64,000 nt of DNA from JAYRSJ01 sp041920215 (GCA_041920215.1 JAYRSJ010000003.1:186001-250000); one strand, 5' to 3'. Numbered from the stretch's first letter, positions 43,158 through 53,355 are shown. Notes: generated by a model not told the origin, from the letters alone. Made by a program: numbers and translations.

Positions 43158-44957
43158 TTGCTGCATCTGCTTGATTCCCCCAGCCGTTTCCTCTTCTTCA
43201 CCGGCAAGGGCGGCGTGGGCAAGACCTCGGTCTCGACTGCCACCGCACTGGCTCTGGCCGATCAGGGCAAGGTCGTGCTACTGGTCAGCACCGATGCCGC
43301 CTCCAATCTGGACGAGATGCTGGGCGTGCCGCTGCGCAACAGCCCCACGCCGGTGCCCGGCGCAGCGGGGCTGAGCGTGCTGAACATCGACCCCGACGCC
43401 GCGGCCGAGGCTTATCGCCAGCGGGTACTTGCACAGCTGCAGGCTCAGCAGGCCGACGCCGAGCAAATCAGCACGGTGCGCGAGCAGCTGTCAGGCGCCT
43501 GCACCACCGAGATCGCGGCCTTCGACGAGTTCTCGGGCCTGCTGGCCGGCGCGGCCGAGGGCTTTGACCACATCGTCTTCGACACTGCCCCCACCGGCCA
43601 CACCTTGCGTCTGCTGAGTCTGCCGCAAGCCTGGAGCGGCTTCTTGCAGGACAATGACCGCGGCGCCTCCTGCCTGGGGCCGCATTCTGGACTCAAGATG
43701 CTGGAGCAGCGCTTCCAGCAGGCACTGGCGACGCTGAGCGATCCGGCGCTCACCACGGTGGTGCTGGTCGCCCGGCCCGAGCAGGGTGCGCTGCGCGAAG
43801 CGGCGCGCAGCGCCTCGGAGCTGCAGGCCCTGGGCATCACCCGGCAGCGACTGCTGATCAACGGCGTCTTCCAGGCTAGCGACCCCGGCGACGCGGTGGC
43901 CGTTGCACTGCAGGCGCAGGGCTGTCAGGCCCTCGACACACTGCCACCGGTGCTGGCCGCTCTGCCGCAGGACCGCGTGCCGCTGCGCCCCTTCGATACC
44001 GTGGGCCTGGCCGCATTGCGCGCCCTGCTCGACGACGCACGCGCCGCAGCGGTACCGGCAGCGTCGGACCCGTCGGCCGAGGCGGCCCACGACGCCGCAT
44101 CGCTGGCGGCCCTGGTCGATACCCTGGCCCAGGACGAACGCGGCCTGATCATGGTAATGGGCAAGGGCGGCGTGGGCAAAACCACCATCGCGGCTGCGCT
44201 GGCCCTAGGCCTGGCGCAGCGCGGCAAAACGGTGCATCTCAGCACCACCGACCCGGCAGCGCATCTGGCGATGACGCTGGATGAGCCGGTGCCAGGTCTT
44301 GCGCTGGATCGCATCGACCCCAAGGCCGAGACCGAGCGCTATATCGCCAAGATCATGGCGGCGCGCGGTGCGCAGCTCAGCGAGCAGGAACGCGCCCTGC
44401 TGCTGGAGGATCTGCAATCGCCCTGCACCGAAGAGGTGGCCGTCTTTCACGCGTTCTCGCGCACCGTGGCCGAGGCACGCAGCGCCTTCGTCGTGCTGGA
44501 TACCGCACCCACCGGCCACTCGATGCTACTGATGGATGCCACCGGGGCCTACCACCGCCAAATGCAGCGCGAGTTCGCCGGTCGACCCGGCCTGCAGGTG
44601 CAGACCCCGCTGATGCGGTTGCAGGACGGCACCTACACCAAGGTCATCCTGGTCAGCCTGCCCGAACCCACGCCGGTCTCCCAGGCCCTGGCCCTGCGCG
44701 ACGATCTGGGTCGCGCCGGCATCGTGCCCTGGGCCTGGGTCACCAACCGTTCGCTGCTGGCCTCCGGCACCCGCGACCCACTGCTACGCGCGCGGCTGCA
44801 GGGCGAACGGCGCCAGCTGGCCCGCATTGCCGCCGAGTTCAGCGGCCGGCACTATCTGCTGCCCTGGCTGCCCCAGCCGCCGGTGGGGGTGGCCGCGCTG
44901 GCCAGCCTGGTGGCGCCAGGCGCGGCCGAATCGCCGCCCCTCAGCTCGCCTGCCTGA
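43158..44957 (+). CDS. arsA: ArsA-family ATPase (arsenite/antimonite-type)
   Basis: The 599-residue protein has two homologous halves, each with a deviant Walker A (GKGGVGKTS near residue 16, GKGGVGKTT near 345) and a DTAPTGH signature (near 142 and 465). Three cysteines at about 115 (GACTTE), 172 (ASCLG) and 423 (SPCTEE) match the metalloid-site cysteines C113, C172 and C422 of plasmid R773 ArsA, which argues for a true metalloid-stimulated ATPase. No arsB, arsD, arsR or acr3 gene lies nearby. The start is a TTG with AGGAG seven bases upstream. Its last 17 bases overlap the convergent kinase gene. Confidence 0.88.
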   Translation: MLHLLDSPSRFLFFTGKGGVGKTSVSTATALALADQGKVVLLVSTDAASNLDEMLGVPLRNSPTPVPGAAGLSVLNIDPDAAAEAYRQRVLAQLQAQQADAEQISTVREQLSGACTTEIAAFDEFSGLLAGAAEGFDHIVFDTAPTGHTLRLLSLPQAWSGFLQDNDRGASCLGPHSGLKMLEQRFQQALATLSDPALTTVVLVARPEQGALREAARSASELQALGITRQRLLINGVFQASDPGDAVAVALQAQGCQALDTLPPVLAALPQDRVPLRPFDTVGLAALRALLDDARAAAVPAASDPSAEAAHDAASLAALVDTLAQDERGLIMVMGKGGVGKTTIAAALALGLAQRGKTVHLSTTDPAAHLAMTLDEPVPGLALDRIDPKAETERYIAKIMAARGAQLSEQERALLLEDLQSPCTEEVAVFHAFSRTVAEARSAFVVLDTAPTGHSMLLMDATGAYHRQMQREFAGRPGLQVQTPLMRLQDGTYTKVILVSLPEPTPVSQALALRDDLGRAGIVPWAWVTNRSLLASGTRDPLLRARLQGERRQLARIAAEFSGRHYLLPWLPQPPVGVAALASLVAPGAAESPPLSSPA

Positions 44958-47352
44958 AGGCCATCACCGCCTGGTTGCGCAGCGTGCGCAGCATCGAGAG
45001 CTCCTTCTCGTCCAGGTCGATGCCTCCGGGCTTGGTCTTGTCGGCATAGATCATCGCGAACGGCGCGCCCTTCATCGCCATCGGCAGGATCAGGAAGCTG
45101 GCGGCCCGCGGCGCCCCCTGGTACCAGGGCGGCAGGCGGCTGGCGATGTTCGGTGCGGTGGCGTCGGCGATCAGGGTGTCCACCCCCTTGAGGCAGACCG
45201 CGGCAAACAAATCCGGCTGGCTGCCGGGCGCGTGGCGCAGCGGTACGCGGAAGGTCGGCACCACCGCCTCGACCCCCTCACCCAGTCCGAATCGGCCGGT
45301 CAGCGTCTCGGTCTTGGGGTCGCGCAGGCAGAACACCACCCGGCGAAAGCCCAGCGCCCGGTACACCGTCTCCAGAATCATGCGCAGCACCTCATTGAGC
45401 TTGAAGCTCTCGACCATCGCATTGCTGATGTCCTGGATGCCGGCCGCCAGCGTGGCGGTGGTCTGTTCGCGGTTGAGCCGCGGCTCCATCAGGCTGGCGT
45501 CCTGGATCAAGGTGGCCTGCAGCTCATGCGGGCTGAGGCTGTCGTCCTGGCTCGGCGTTACCGGTGCCAGCAGGCGCTGGGCTGGCGAATGCCGCGCCAG
45601 CTTGATGTCCATCGCCTCGGCCAGCTGCGACAGGCGCTGACGCGCCTGGTCCGCAGCCACCTCGAAGCCCTCCACCGGCACGCCCAGGGCCCGCGAGTAG
45701 CGCTGGGCCAGGATCTTCAGCTTGGCATGGGTCTCGGCCGGCTCGGTCTGCAGAATCGTGTCGGAGATTTCGTTGGCGGCCCGCGCCAGCCAGCGCTGAC
45801 GGTCCACGGGATTGTCCAGCATGCGGGTCGGCGGCTCGCCGTCGGGCCGGCGCATATGGCGCTGCAGCGCGTCCGGCAGCCCCCACTGCCTGGCCACGCC
45901 CAGGCCCAGCTGCTCATAGCTCAGGCCCAGCACCTGGGCCGAGGCCGCCGCTTCGCTGATCGGCGGCTGGGCGCGGTCACCGCTGCCCCGTTCGACACGC
46001 ACCAGATGCCGCACCTGCTGCGCCTCCTCGGGAAAGTAGAACTCGGTCAGCAGGCGCCCCAGGTTCTGGAACATCGCGGCCAGAAAACTCTCCTCGTTGT
46101 CGCGCTGGTTCGAGCCCAGCTCGCGCGCCAGCGAGCCCGCCATCAGCGAACGCAGAAACTCCTCGCGCAGCAGCTGGGCATGGGCCTTGTTCTCCATGCG
46201 CTCCAGCAGGATCAGCGACAGGGCCAGATTACGTATGCCGGCAAAGCCGATCAGCGCGGCCGCCCGCGAAACGGTGGAGATGGTGCCGCCCCCCGCATGG
46301 CTGAACTGCGCGGTATTGACCAGGCGCAGCAGCTTGTGGGTCAGTGCCACATCCTTGAGGATCTCGTTGGACAGACTGGCCAGGCTTTCATGCTCGCTCT
46401 GCGTCAGGCGCTGGATGCGGCTGACCGCATCGGACATGGCCGGGAAGTCGCTCTTGTGGCGCATGCGGCGCAGCAGGAAGTCCAGTGCCGCGGTATCGCT
46501 GACCTGGCTCTCCAGCGGCTTGAGCTCGGGATGCAGCCACTCGGCCAGCGCGTCGTGAAAGGCCTTGACCGTGGGCCAGCGCTGGGCCGGGTCGCGCGCC
46601 AGGCCGCGCTGCACCAGCGCACGCAGCTTGTCGTCGACCTCGGCGGGCAGACCCGGCGGCAGCTGCAGTTCCTGCTCGCTGACACGGCGTATGGCCTGCC
46701 AGGGATCGGGGTGGTAGTTGAGGCGCTGGCCGGAGAGCATCTCGGCCAGCATCACCGCCGCCGCGAACACATCCATGCCGGCGCTGGGCGGCGCGCCGCG
46801 TGCCGCCTCGGGCGAGATATAGCCGGGTGTGCCCACCACACCCTGGCTGTGCGCCGCATCGCTGAGCCTGGCTGCGATGCCAAAGTCCATCACCCGCGGC
46901 CGGCCCTTGGCATCGAGCAGCACATTGCTGGGCTTGAGATCGCGATGCACCAGGCCGGCCGCATGGGCCGCCTGCAGCCCGTCCAGAATGCCCAGCATCA
47001 GCTCCACCGCGGCCCGCGCCTTCAGCGCCGGCCCCTGGCGCAAACGCTGAGCCAGTGTGGGGCCGTCGACGAACTCGAACACCAGATAGGCCTGTCCGCC
47101 CTGCATATCGGCCTCGAAGACCGGCACGATGTTCGGGTGGGTCAGGCGGCTGACCGCACGGGCCTCATGCAGATGAGCGTCGATCGCGGCGGCGTCGGCA
47201 CCGGCATGCAGCACCTTGAGTGCCACGTCGCGATCCAGGCGCGGGTCGTGAGCCAGCCAGACGGTGGCCTGGGCGCCCTCGCCGAGCCGACGCAGCAAGT
47301 GGAAGCGTCCAAGCGCGGGGGGCTGGCTGGCTTGAGGAGGCTGGCTGGACAT
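44941..47352 (-). CDS. Serine/threonine kinase with HDOD and GAF-like domains
   Basis: The 803-residue protein is a three-part fusion. Residues 15-275 are a Hanks-type kinase with all active motifs: glycine loop GEGAQA (24-29), K46, E63, HRDLKPSN (136-143) and DFG (156-158), plus GTPGYISPEA. Residues about 293-490 are an HDOD domain, the catalytically inactive HD relative found in signalling proteins. Residues about 630-800 look like a GAF sensor (FKLNEVLRMILETVYRALGF ... LILPMAMKGAPFAMIYADKT). No transmembrane segment is seen. An AGAGG site precedes the ATG. It follows a pseudokinase-HDOD gene by 45 bases and converges on arsA. Substrates are unknown. Confidence 0.9.
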   Translation of the reverse strand: MSSQPPQASQPPALGRFHLLRRLGEGAQATVWLAHDPRLDRDVALKVLHAGADAAAIDAHLHEARAVSRLTHPNIVPVFEADMQGGQAYLVFEFVDGPTLAQRLRQGPALKARAAVELMLGILDGLQAAHAAGLVHRDLKPSNVLLDAKGRPRVMDFGIAARLSDAAHSQGVVGTPGYISPEAARGAPPSAGMDVFAAAVMLAEMLSGQRLNYHPDPWQAIRRVSEQELQLPPGLPAEVDDKLRALVQRGLARDPAQRWPTVKAFHDALAEWLHPELKPLESQVSDTAALDFLLRRMRHKSDFPAMSDAVSRIQRLTQSEHESLASLSNEILKDVALTHKLLRLVNTAQFSHAGGGTISTVSRAAALIGFAGIRNLALSLILLERMENKAHAQLLREEFLRSLMAGSLARELGSNQRDNEESFLAAMFQNLGRLLTEFYFPEEAQQVRHLVRVERGSGDRAQPPISEAAASAQVLGLSYEQLGLGVARQWGLPDALQRHMRRPDGEPPTRMLDNPVDRQRWLARAANEISDTILQTEPAETHAKLKILAQRYSRALGVPVEGFEVAADQARQRLSQLAEAMDIKLARHSPAQRLLAPVTPSQDDSLSPHELQATLIQDASLMEPRLNREQTTATLAAGIQDISNAMVESFKLNEVLRMILETVYRALGFRRVVFCLRDPKTETLTGRFGLGEGVEAVVPTFRVPLRHAPGSQPDLFAAVCLKGVDTLIADATAPNIASRLPPWYQGAPRAASFLILPMAMKGAPFAMIYADKTKPGGIDLDEKELSMLRTLRNQAVMAFRQAS

Positions 47353-47397
47353 GGTGGACCTCTGGGGGGCGCAGGAGCGGGCCGCCCCGCGCCACTG

Positions 47398-49257
47398 TCA
47401 TGGCATCTCGTCGGGCGGTCGCGTCGGCACCTCGGCACCGATCTTCGCACGCAGCGCCGAGGGCTGGACCGGCATCGTCACCGTCGGTACCAGGCTGGGC
47501 GCATCCGGCGGCTGCGGCGGCTGTTGGGCTGGCGGCAGCAAGGCCTGCTGCACCTCGCGCAGGCCCAGGCCCAGCACCCGGGCATAGCGGCGGGTGGCCA
47601 GCTCGACGCCGGCCCGGCGCTTGTCCTCCGGCAGGGCCAGCGCATCAATCAGCTCATTGGCCAGGCTGCAGCTCAGACGCAGCAGCTCGGCGTCGCCATG
47701 GGCGCTGCGCACCGGCACATCGGCGCCCTGGCGCCGGATCATGTGCATCAGCTCCTCGCCCAGCCCCCATTGGCGCGCCACCGCCACCGACAAGGCCTCC
47801 AGATCGCAGCCCAGCACCGCGAAGGCCGCCGACTGCTCACTGAGGCCCTGCGGATGCGGGTTGTCCTCGCTGGGCTCGGGCGGCCGCATCAGCTGGCGGA
47901 TCTGCTGGGCATCGTCCGGGAAGTGGTACTGCAGCAGCAGGCGTCCGAGGTTCTGCATCACCGCGATCAGATAGACCACCTCGGCGTCGTAGCCGGCCGG
48001 TCGCAAGGCCTGGGCGACCTCGCCGGCCCGGCGCACCCGCTGCATCAGGATCTGCAGGCGTGCCGCCTGCTCATCGTTCATGCCGGCCGGCCAGGGCTTG
48101 AGCGCACGCGCGGCCTGCTGCAGGCCATTGAGCCCCAACATCGCGATGGCACGCTGCATGTTCAGCACCGTACCGCCACCGGGCTCCAGGCCCTCCTGGC
48201 GCAGCGCGTGGTTGACCCGACGCAGCAGCTCCAGGCTCAGCGCGATGTCCTGCAGCACCAGGGCGGCGACCTCGCTGGTGTGGGTGCTCTCCATGGTCGT
48301 GGACTGGGCCGCTCTTTGCAGACGCAGCGATGCGATCGGCAGGCTGCCCACGCGCTGCATGCGGTCCAGCAGCAGCTGCACCGCCCCGCCCTGGTCGCTG
48401 GCCACGCTGCGCCAGCCGTCCAGCGCGCGCAGCAGGCTGCGGGCGCTGTGGTAGCGCTGGGCTGGCTGGCTGGCGGTGCTGCGATTGACGATGGCGCGCA
48501 GCGGCTCGGCAATCGGATGCGGGTTCTCCCAGCCCAGGCGCAGCAGCTCCTGCCCGCGCGGCTGCAGGCGTGCCCGGGCCAGCTGCAGATCGCTCTCGTC
48601 CAGCACCGGGCGGGCGCTGAGCAGGCGGTGCAGCAGCAGGCCCATGCTCAGCACATCGTCCTCGGCCGCCTCGCGCACCGCCTGCCGGGTGACGGTGTTG
48701 AAATCGATGCTGGCCGGAAAGACCTCCTGCGCCACCTCCAAGCCCAGCAGCCGCACATGGTTGGAGGCGTCGATCACCAGGGTGGAGGTCTGGATGTCGC
48801 GGTGCGCATAGCCGGCTTCGTGGGCAAAAGCCAGCCCCTCCAGGGCCTGGCACAGCAGGGCCGCCACATCCAGCGGCAGCAGCGCGCTCTGGCGCGCCAG
48901 CCGCTCCTCCAGCGTCTCGCCGAGGGCACGGTCATAGGCGATATAGGGCCAGTGCTCGACCTGCCCGACCTCGACCGCATGGGCCAGATTCGGGTGCTGG
49001 ATGCGAGCGCCGGCCTGGACCTGGGCCTGCCAGTAGGCCAGGGCCTCGGGACGGTTGGGCGCCTGACGCGGCATGGCCAGCATGAACTCCTGGGCATTGC
49101 GGGGGTCGAACACCAGCCACATCATGCTGCGCTGAGTCTTGCTCAGCAGCGCGCGCAGCTCGAAGCGGCCGAAACGGCGCAGCGGCGCAGCGCCGGCGGC
49201 CGGGCGCTCGGCCGCGCCAGCGCTCGCTTGCTCGGATTTCATATCGTCGTTAGCCAC
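47398..49257 (-). CDS. Pseudokinase-HDOD protein
   Basis: The 619-residue protein has the same layout as its neighbour without the GAF-like part: a kinase-like domain (about 28-290) and an HDOD domain (about 300-500), then a proline-rich tail. The kinase domain has lost its catalytic residues. The glycine loop is SKTQRSM, the ATP lysine is alanine (A61), HRDLKPSN has become HRDIQTST (152-159), and DFG is GLE (172-174). It is thus predicted to be inactive and may regulate or scaffold the active kinase encoded 45 bases downstream. The start may be GTG at 49257 or ATG at 49242. Confidence 0.85.
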   Translation of the reverse strand: MANDDMKSEQASAGAAERPAAGAAPLRRFGRFELRALLSKTQRSMMWLVFDPRNAQEFMLAMPRQAPNRPEALAYWQAQVQAGARIQHPNLAHAVEVGQVEHWPYIAYDRALGETLEERLARQSALLPLDVAALLCQALEGLAFAHEAGYAHRDIQTSTLVIDASNHVRLLGLEVAQEVFPASIDFNTVTRQAVREAAEDDVLSMGLLLHRLLSARPVLDESDLQLARARLQPRGQELLRLGWENPHPIAEPLRAIVNRSTASQPAQRYHSARSLLRALDGWRSVASDQGGAVQLLLDRMQRVGSLPIASLRLQRAAQSTTMESTHTSEVAALVLQDIALSLELLRRVNHALRQEGLEPGGGTVLNMQRAIAMLGLNGLQQAARALKPWPAGMNDEQAARLQILMQRVRRAGEVAQALRPAGYDAEVVYLIAVMQNLGRLLLQYHFPDDAQQIRQLMRPPEPSEDNPHPQGLSEQSAAFAVLGCDLEALSVAVARQWGLGEELMHMIRRQGADVPVRSAHGDAELLRLSCSLANELIDALALPEDKRRAGVELATRRYARVLGLGLREVQQALLPPAQQPPQPPDAPSLVPTVTMPVQPSALRAKIGAEVPTRPPDEMP

Positions 49258-49372
49258 AGGGGACGGGCCGTTGCGGGCAGTCTTGGACAGCCTGATTGGA
49301 CGCCCAATCGCTGCCCACCGATAGGACGAACAGGCGGGCGAGTTCCGGCCAAACCGGGGCGGGATGCGTGCT

Positions 49373-52300
49373 TCATTGGCTGATCGAGGCCCAGACCTTC
49401 TCCAGGCGCTTGACGCTGACCGGCTGCGGCGTGCGCAACTCCTGCGCGAACAGGCTCACCCGCAGCTCTTCGAGCTGCCAGCGGAAGTCGTTCAGCCGGC
49501 TGTCCTGTGCGCCCTTGAGCTCGGCCATGCGGCGCTGCCAGCGCTGCTCCAGCGGCCGCAGCTCGGCCAGCAGCCGGGCGTCGCGGGCCGGATCGGCGCG
49601 CAGCTTGTCGAGCCGGGCGACGATGGCCTTCAGATAGCGCGGCAGGTGCTGGGCCTGGCTCCAGGGCGTGCTGTGTACGAAGTGCTTGGGCACCAGGCGC
49701 TGCAGCTGGGCCTGGATATCGTCAACCACCTCCTTGGCGGCCCGGGCATCCTTGAGCTTGCGACTGGCCGCCTGATAGTCCAGCAGGATCTGGTAGCTCA
49801 GACGCGCCACCTCCTGGGCGATCAGATTGAGCCGGGCGCGCCCCTGCTCCAGCCTGGCCTTGAACTGGAACTCGTCGCTGGGCAGCGGCTCGGCCAGAAA
49901 GGCCCGGTCCACCGCAACCCCGATGATCTGCTCGCGCAACTCCTCGGCCGTGCCGAGATTCATATAAGCCACCGACATGGCCTGCAGATCGGGGATGTTC
50001 TTCTCCAGGTACTTCAGCGGCTCCTTGAGCTGCAGCGCCATCAGCCGACGCAGGCCCAGCCGGTGCCGGGCGGCGGCCACCTCCGGTTCATCGAAGACCT
50101 CGATCTCGACATGCCCCCCCTTGTCGATCAACGCCGGGAAACCGATCAGGCTTTGCGCCCCCTTGCGGATCTCCATCAGCTCGGGCAGCTCGCCGAAGGT
50201 CCAGGCCGTATAGCGGGCCGCGGCCTCGCGCGCGGGCTCGGGCGGCGCACCCTTGCCAGGCAGAATCTCGGCGCGTATGCCGCCCGGGGCCAGCGCAGCC
50301 CTGGCCGGTGCGGCGGCCGGCGCCGCGGCTTGAGAGGGCAGCTTGAGCGCCGCCAGCGCCTGGAAGGCGGAACGGGCCTGTCCACCCAGCTCCGACTTCA
50401 GTGTGGCCAGATTGCGCGAAAGGCCCAGCTGGCGGCCGTGCTCGTCGACCACCCGGAAGTTCATGAACAGATGGGCGGGCAGCTGCTCCAGCTTGAAGTC
50501 GTTCCTCTGGATCGCCAGCTGGGTGCGCTCGCGCACCGACTTCAGCAGCGCATCGACCAGGCCGCCCTGGGCGAAAGGCGTCAGCTCACAGAACTCGGCC
50601 ACATAGTCGGGCAGAGGTACCAGGCGGGCGCGCGGCTTCTGATGCAGGCTCTTGACCAGGGCCAGCACCTTGGCCGCCAGCATGCCGGGCACCAGCCATT
50701 CGCTGCGCTCCTCGCTGACCTGGTTGAGCGCGAAAATCGGTAGGGTGACGGTGAGTCCGTCACGGGCGTCGCCGGGCTGGTGCAGGTAGTCGACCTTGCA
50801 GTCCACCCCCCCCATGCGCAAGGTCTTGGGGAAGGCATTGCTCGTGACCCCCGCGGCCTCATGCCGCATCAGCTCCTCGCGGCTGAGCATCAAGAGCTTG
50901 GGCTCGCGCTTGCTGGCCTCGCGGTACCACTTCTCCAGCGTCACGCCGGAGCAGACCTCAGCGGGCAGATGCTCGTCGTAGTAGGCGTAGATCAGCTCCT
51001 CGTCGACCAGCACGTCCTGGCGGCGCGACTTGTGCTCCAGCTCCTCCACCTTGGCGATCTGCTTCTGGTTGTGGGCCAGGAAGGGCAGCTTGCGGAACAG
51101 GTCCTCCGGCCACTCGCCGTTGACCAGGCATTCGCGTATGAAGATGTCGCGCGCCGCCACCGGATCCACGCGGCCGAAGTTCACCCGCTTGCCCGAGTAG
51201 ATGACGATGCCATAGAGCGTGGCGCGCTCCAGCGCAATCACCTCGGCGGCCTTCTTCTCCCAGTGCGGCTCCATCAGCTGGGTCTTGATCAGATGGCCGG
51301 CGATGCCCGGCAACCACTGCGGCTCGATATTGGCGATGCCGCGCCCGAACAGGCGCGTGGTGTCCACCAGCTCGGCCGCAACAATCCAGCGCCCAGGCTT
51401 CTTGGACAGATGCGCGCCGGGATGGCGCCAGAACTTGATGCCACGTGCGCCGAGGTACCAGTCGTCCTCGTCGGCCTTGCAGCCGATATTGCCGAGCAGG
51501 CCGGCCAGCATTGAGAGGTGGATCTGCTCGTAGGTGGCCGGCGCGCCGTTCATGCGCCAGCCATGCTCGGCCACCACGGTGTGCAGCTGCGAGTAGATGT
51601 CGCGCCACTCGCGCACGCGGCGCGGGCTGACGAAGTTGTCGCGCAGCAGCTGTTCGTGGCGGCGATTGCTGAGCTTGTGCTCGCCATGTCCGCCTTTGGA
51701 CTCTTCCAGCCACTTCCACAGCTTCAAGTAGCCCATGAACTCCGAACGTTCGTCGTCGAACTTCTTGTGCTTCTCGTCGGCCTGTTGCTGCTGCTCCATC
51801 GGCCGGTCGCGCACGTCCTGGCCGGAGAGCGCGCTGGCGATGATCAGCACCTCGGACAGGGCCTCGCGGTTCTTGGCCTCCAGGATCATGCGGCCCACGC
51901 GCGGGTCCAGCGGCAGGTTGGACAGCTCCTTGCCCATGGGCGTGAGCTCGTTCATCTCGTCCACCGCGCCCAGCTCGGCCAGCAGCTGGTAGCCGTCGGC
52001 CACCGCCTTGCGCGGCGGCGGCTCGATGAAGGGAAAGTCCTCGACCTGGCCCAGATGCAGCGCCTTCATGCGCAGGATCACGCCAGCCAGCGAACTGCGC
52101 AGGATCTCCGGGTCGGTGAAGCGCGGCCGCTCGTTGAAGCTCTTTTCGTCGTACAGGCGGATGCAGATGCCGTTGGCCACGCGGCCGCAGCGGCCGGCGC
52201 GCTGGTTGGCCGCGGCCTGGCTGACGGGCTCGATCTGCAGCTGCTCAACCTTGTTGCGATAGCTGTAGCGCTTCACACGCGCCAGGCCCGGATCGATCAC

Positions 52301-53254
52301 GTAGCGGATGCCGGGCACGGTCAGCGAGGTTTCGGCCACATTGGTGGCCAACACGATGCGGCGCTGGCCATGCGGCTCGAAGACGCGGTCCTGTTCCTGC
52401 TGCGACAGGCGCGCGAACAGGGGCAGCACCTCGACGCCGGGCGGATGGTGCTTGCGCAGCGCCTCGGCCGCTTCGCGGATCTCGCGCTCGCCAGGCAGGA
52501 AGACCAGCACGTCGCCGCCGCCCTCGCGCCAGAGTTCGTCCACCGCATCGGTGATCGCGTTGTTGAGGTCGTACTCGCGCGATTCCTCGAAGGGGCGGTA
52601 GCGCTGCTCCACCGGGAAGGTGCGGCCCGAGACCATCACCACTGGTGCAGGGCCCTTGGCACCCGCGAAGTGATTGGCGAAGCGATCGGCGTCGATCGTG
52701 GCCGAGGTGACGATCACCTTCAGGTCCGGCCGCCGCGCCAGGATCTCGCGCAGATAGCCGAGCAGGAAATCGATGTTGAGGCTGCGCTCATGCGCCTCGT
52801 CGATGATCAAGGTGTCATAGGCCTTGAGCAGCGGATCGGTCTGCGTCTCGGCGAGCAGGATGCCGTCGGTCATCAGCTTGACACTGGCGCCCGGCTGCAG
52901 CCGGTCCTGGAAGCGCACCTTGTAGCCGACCACCTCGCCCAGCGGCGTGTTCAGCTCCTCGGCGATCCGCTTGGCCACGCTGCTGGCGGCAATGCGCCGC
53001 GGCTGCGTATGGCCGATCAGGCCGCCGCCGTTGGCCCGGCCCCGCCCCATCGCCAGCGCGATCTTGGGTAGCTGCGTGGTCTTGCCCGAGCCGGTCTCGC
53101 CGCAGACGATGATGACCTGGTGCTCGTCGAGCAGGCGCGCGATCTCCTCGCGGCGGCCGGAAACCGGCAGCGATTCGGGAAAGCTGATGGGCGGCAGCGG
53201 ATTGGCCGCGGGGCGGCTGCGCGGGGCGCGGGGCTGGGGTGGCTTGGAATTCAC
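49373..53254 (-). CDS. hrpA: ATP-dependent RNA helicase HrpA
   Basis: HrpA is a large DEAH-box helicase; in E. coli it acts on mRNA and on collided ribosomes. The 1293-residue product matches E. coli HrpA (1300) with Walker A GETGSGKTTQL, DEAH in LIIDEAHERSLN, VTSATIDADRF, the motif VI block NQRAGRCGRVANGICIRLY, an OB-fold region and the long HrpA-specific C-terminal domain (DUF3418). The start is taken as GTG at 53254; the in-frame ATG at 53350 would nearly abut the divergent argA start and adds an unlikely leader. No clear ribosome site was seen. Confidence 0.95.
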   Translation of the reverse strand: MNSKPPQPRAPRSRPAANPLPPISFPESLPVSGRREEIARLLDEHQVIIVCGETGSGKTTQLPKIALAMGRGRANGGGLIGHTQPRRIAASSVAKRIAEELNTPLGEVVGYKVRFQDRLQPGASVKLMTDGILLAETQTDPLLKAYDTLIIDEAHERSLNIDFLLGYLREILARRPDLKVIVTSATIDADRFANHFAGAKGPAPVVMVSGRTFPVEQRYRPFEESREYDLNNAITDAVDELWREGGGDVLVFLPGEREIREAAEALRKHHPPGVEVLPLFARLSQQEQDRVFEPHGQRRIVLATNVAETSLTVPGIRYVIDPGLARVKRYSYRNKVEQLQIEPVSQAAANQRAGRCGRVANGICIRLYDEKSFNERPRFTDPEILRSSLAGVILRMKALHLGQVEDFPFIEPPPRKAVADGYQLLAELGAVDEMNELTPMGKELSNLPLDPRVGRMILEAKNREALSEVLIIASALSGQDVRDRPMEQQQQADEKHKKFDDERSEFMGYLKLWKWLEESKGGHGEHKLSNRRHEQLLRDNFVSPRRVREWRDIYSQLHTVVAEHGWRMNGAPATYEQIHLSMLAGLLGNIGCKADEDDWYLGARGIKFWRHPGAHLSKKPGRWIVAAELVDTTRLFGRGIANIEPQWLPGIAGHLIKTQLMEPHWEKKAAEVIALERATLYGIVIYSGKRVNFGRVDPVAARDIFIRECLVNGEWPEDLFRKLPFLAHNQKQIAKVEELEHKSRRQDVLVDEELIYAYYDEHLPAEVCSGVTLEKWYREASKREPKLLMLSREELMRHEAAGVTSNAFPKTLRMGGVDCKVDYLHQPGDARDGLTVTLPIFALNQVSEERSEWLVPGMLAAKVLALVKSLHQKPRARLVPLPDYVAEFCELTPFAQGGLVDALLKSVRERTQLAIQRNDFKLEQLPAHLFMNFRVVDEHGRQLGLSRNLATLKSELGGQARSAFQALAALKLPSQAAAPAAAPARAALAPGGIRAEILPGKGAPPEPAREAAARYTAWTFGELPELMEIRKGAQSLIGFPALIDKGGHVEIEVFDEPEVAAARHRLGLRRLMALQLKEPLKYLEKNIPDLQAMSVAYMNLGTAEELREQIIGVAVDRAFLAEPLPSDEFQFKARLEQGRARLNLIAQEVARLSYQILLDYQAASRKLKDARAAKEVVDDIQAQLQRLVPKHFVHSTPWSQAQHLPRYLKAIVARLDKLRADPARDARLLAELRPLEQRWQRRMAELKGAQDSRLNDFRWQLEELRVSLFAQELRTPQPVSVKRLEKVWASISQ

Positions 53255-53355
53255 AGGGCGCGGATTATCGCCGGCCCGCCAGGCAAGGACGAACAGCCGC
53301 TGCGCCACCCCCTGGCCCAGGGGAAACACCCATACTGCGGCACAATTCAACCCCC

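Noticed and set aside
44827..49383. A 1518-codon plus-strand open frame
   Set aside because: It lies opposite the two kinase-HDOD genes, has no recognisable domain, and its composition (rich in H, Q, R, G, L) is that of an antisense frame in high-G+C DNA.
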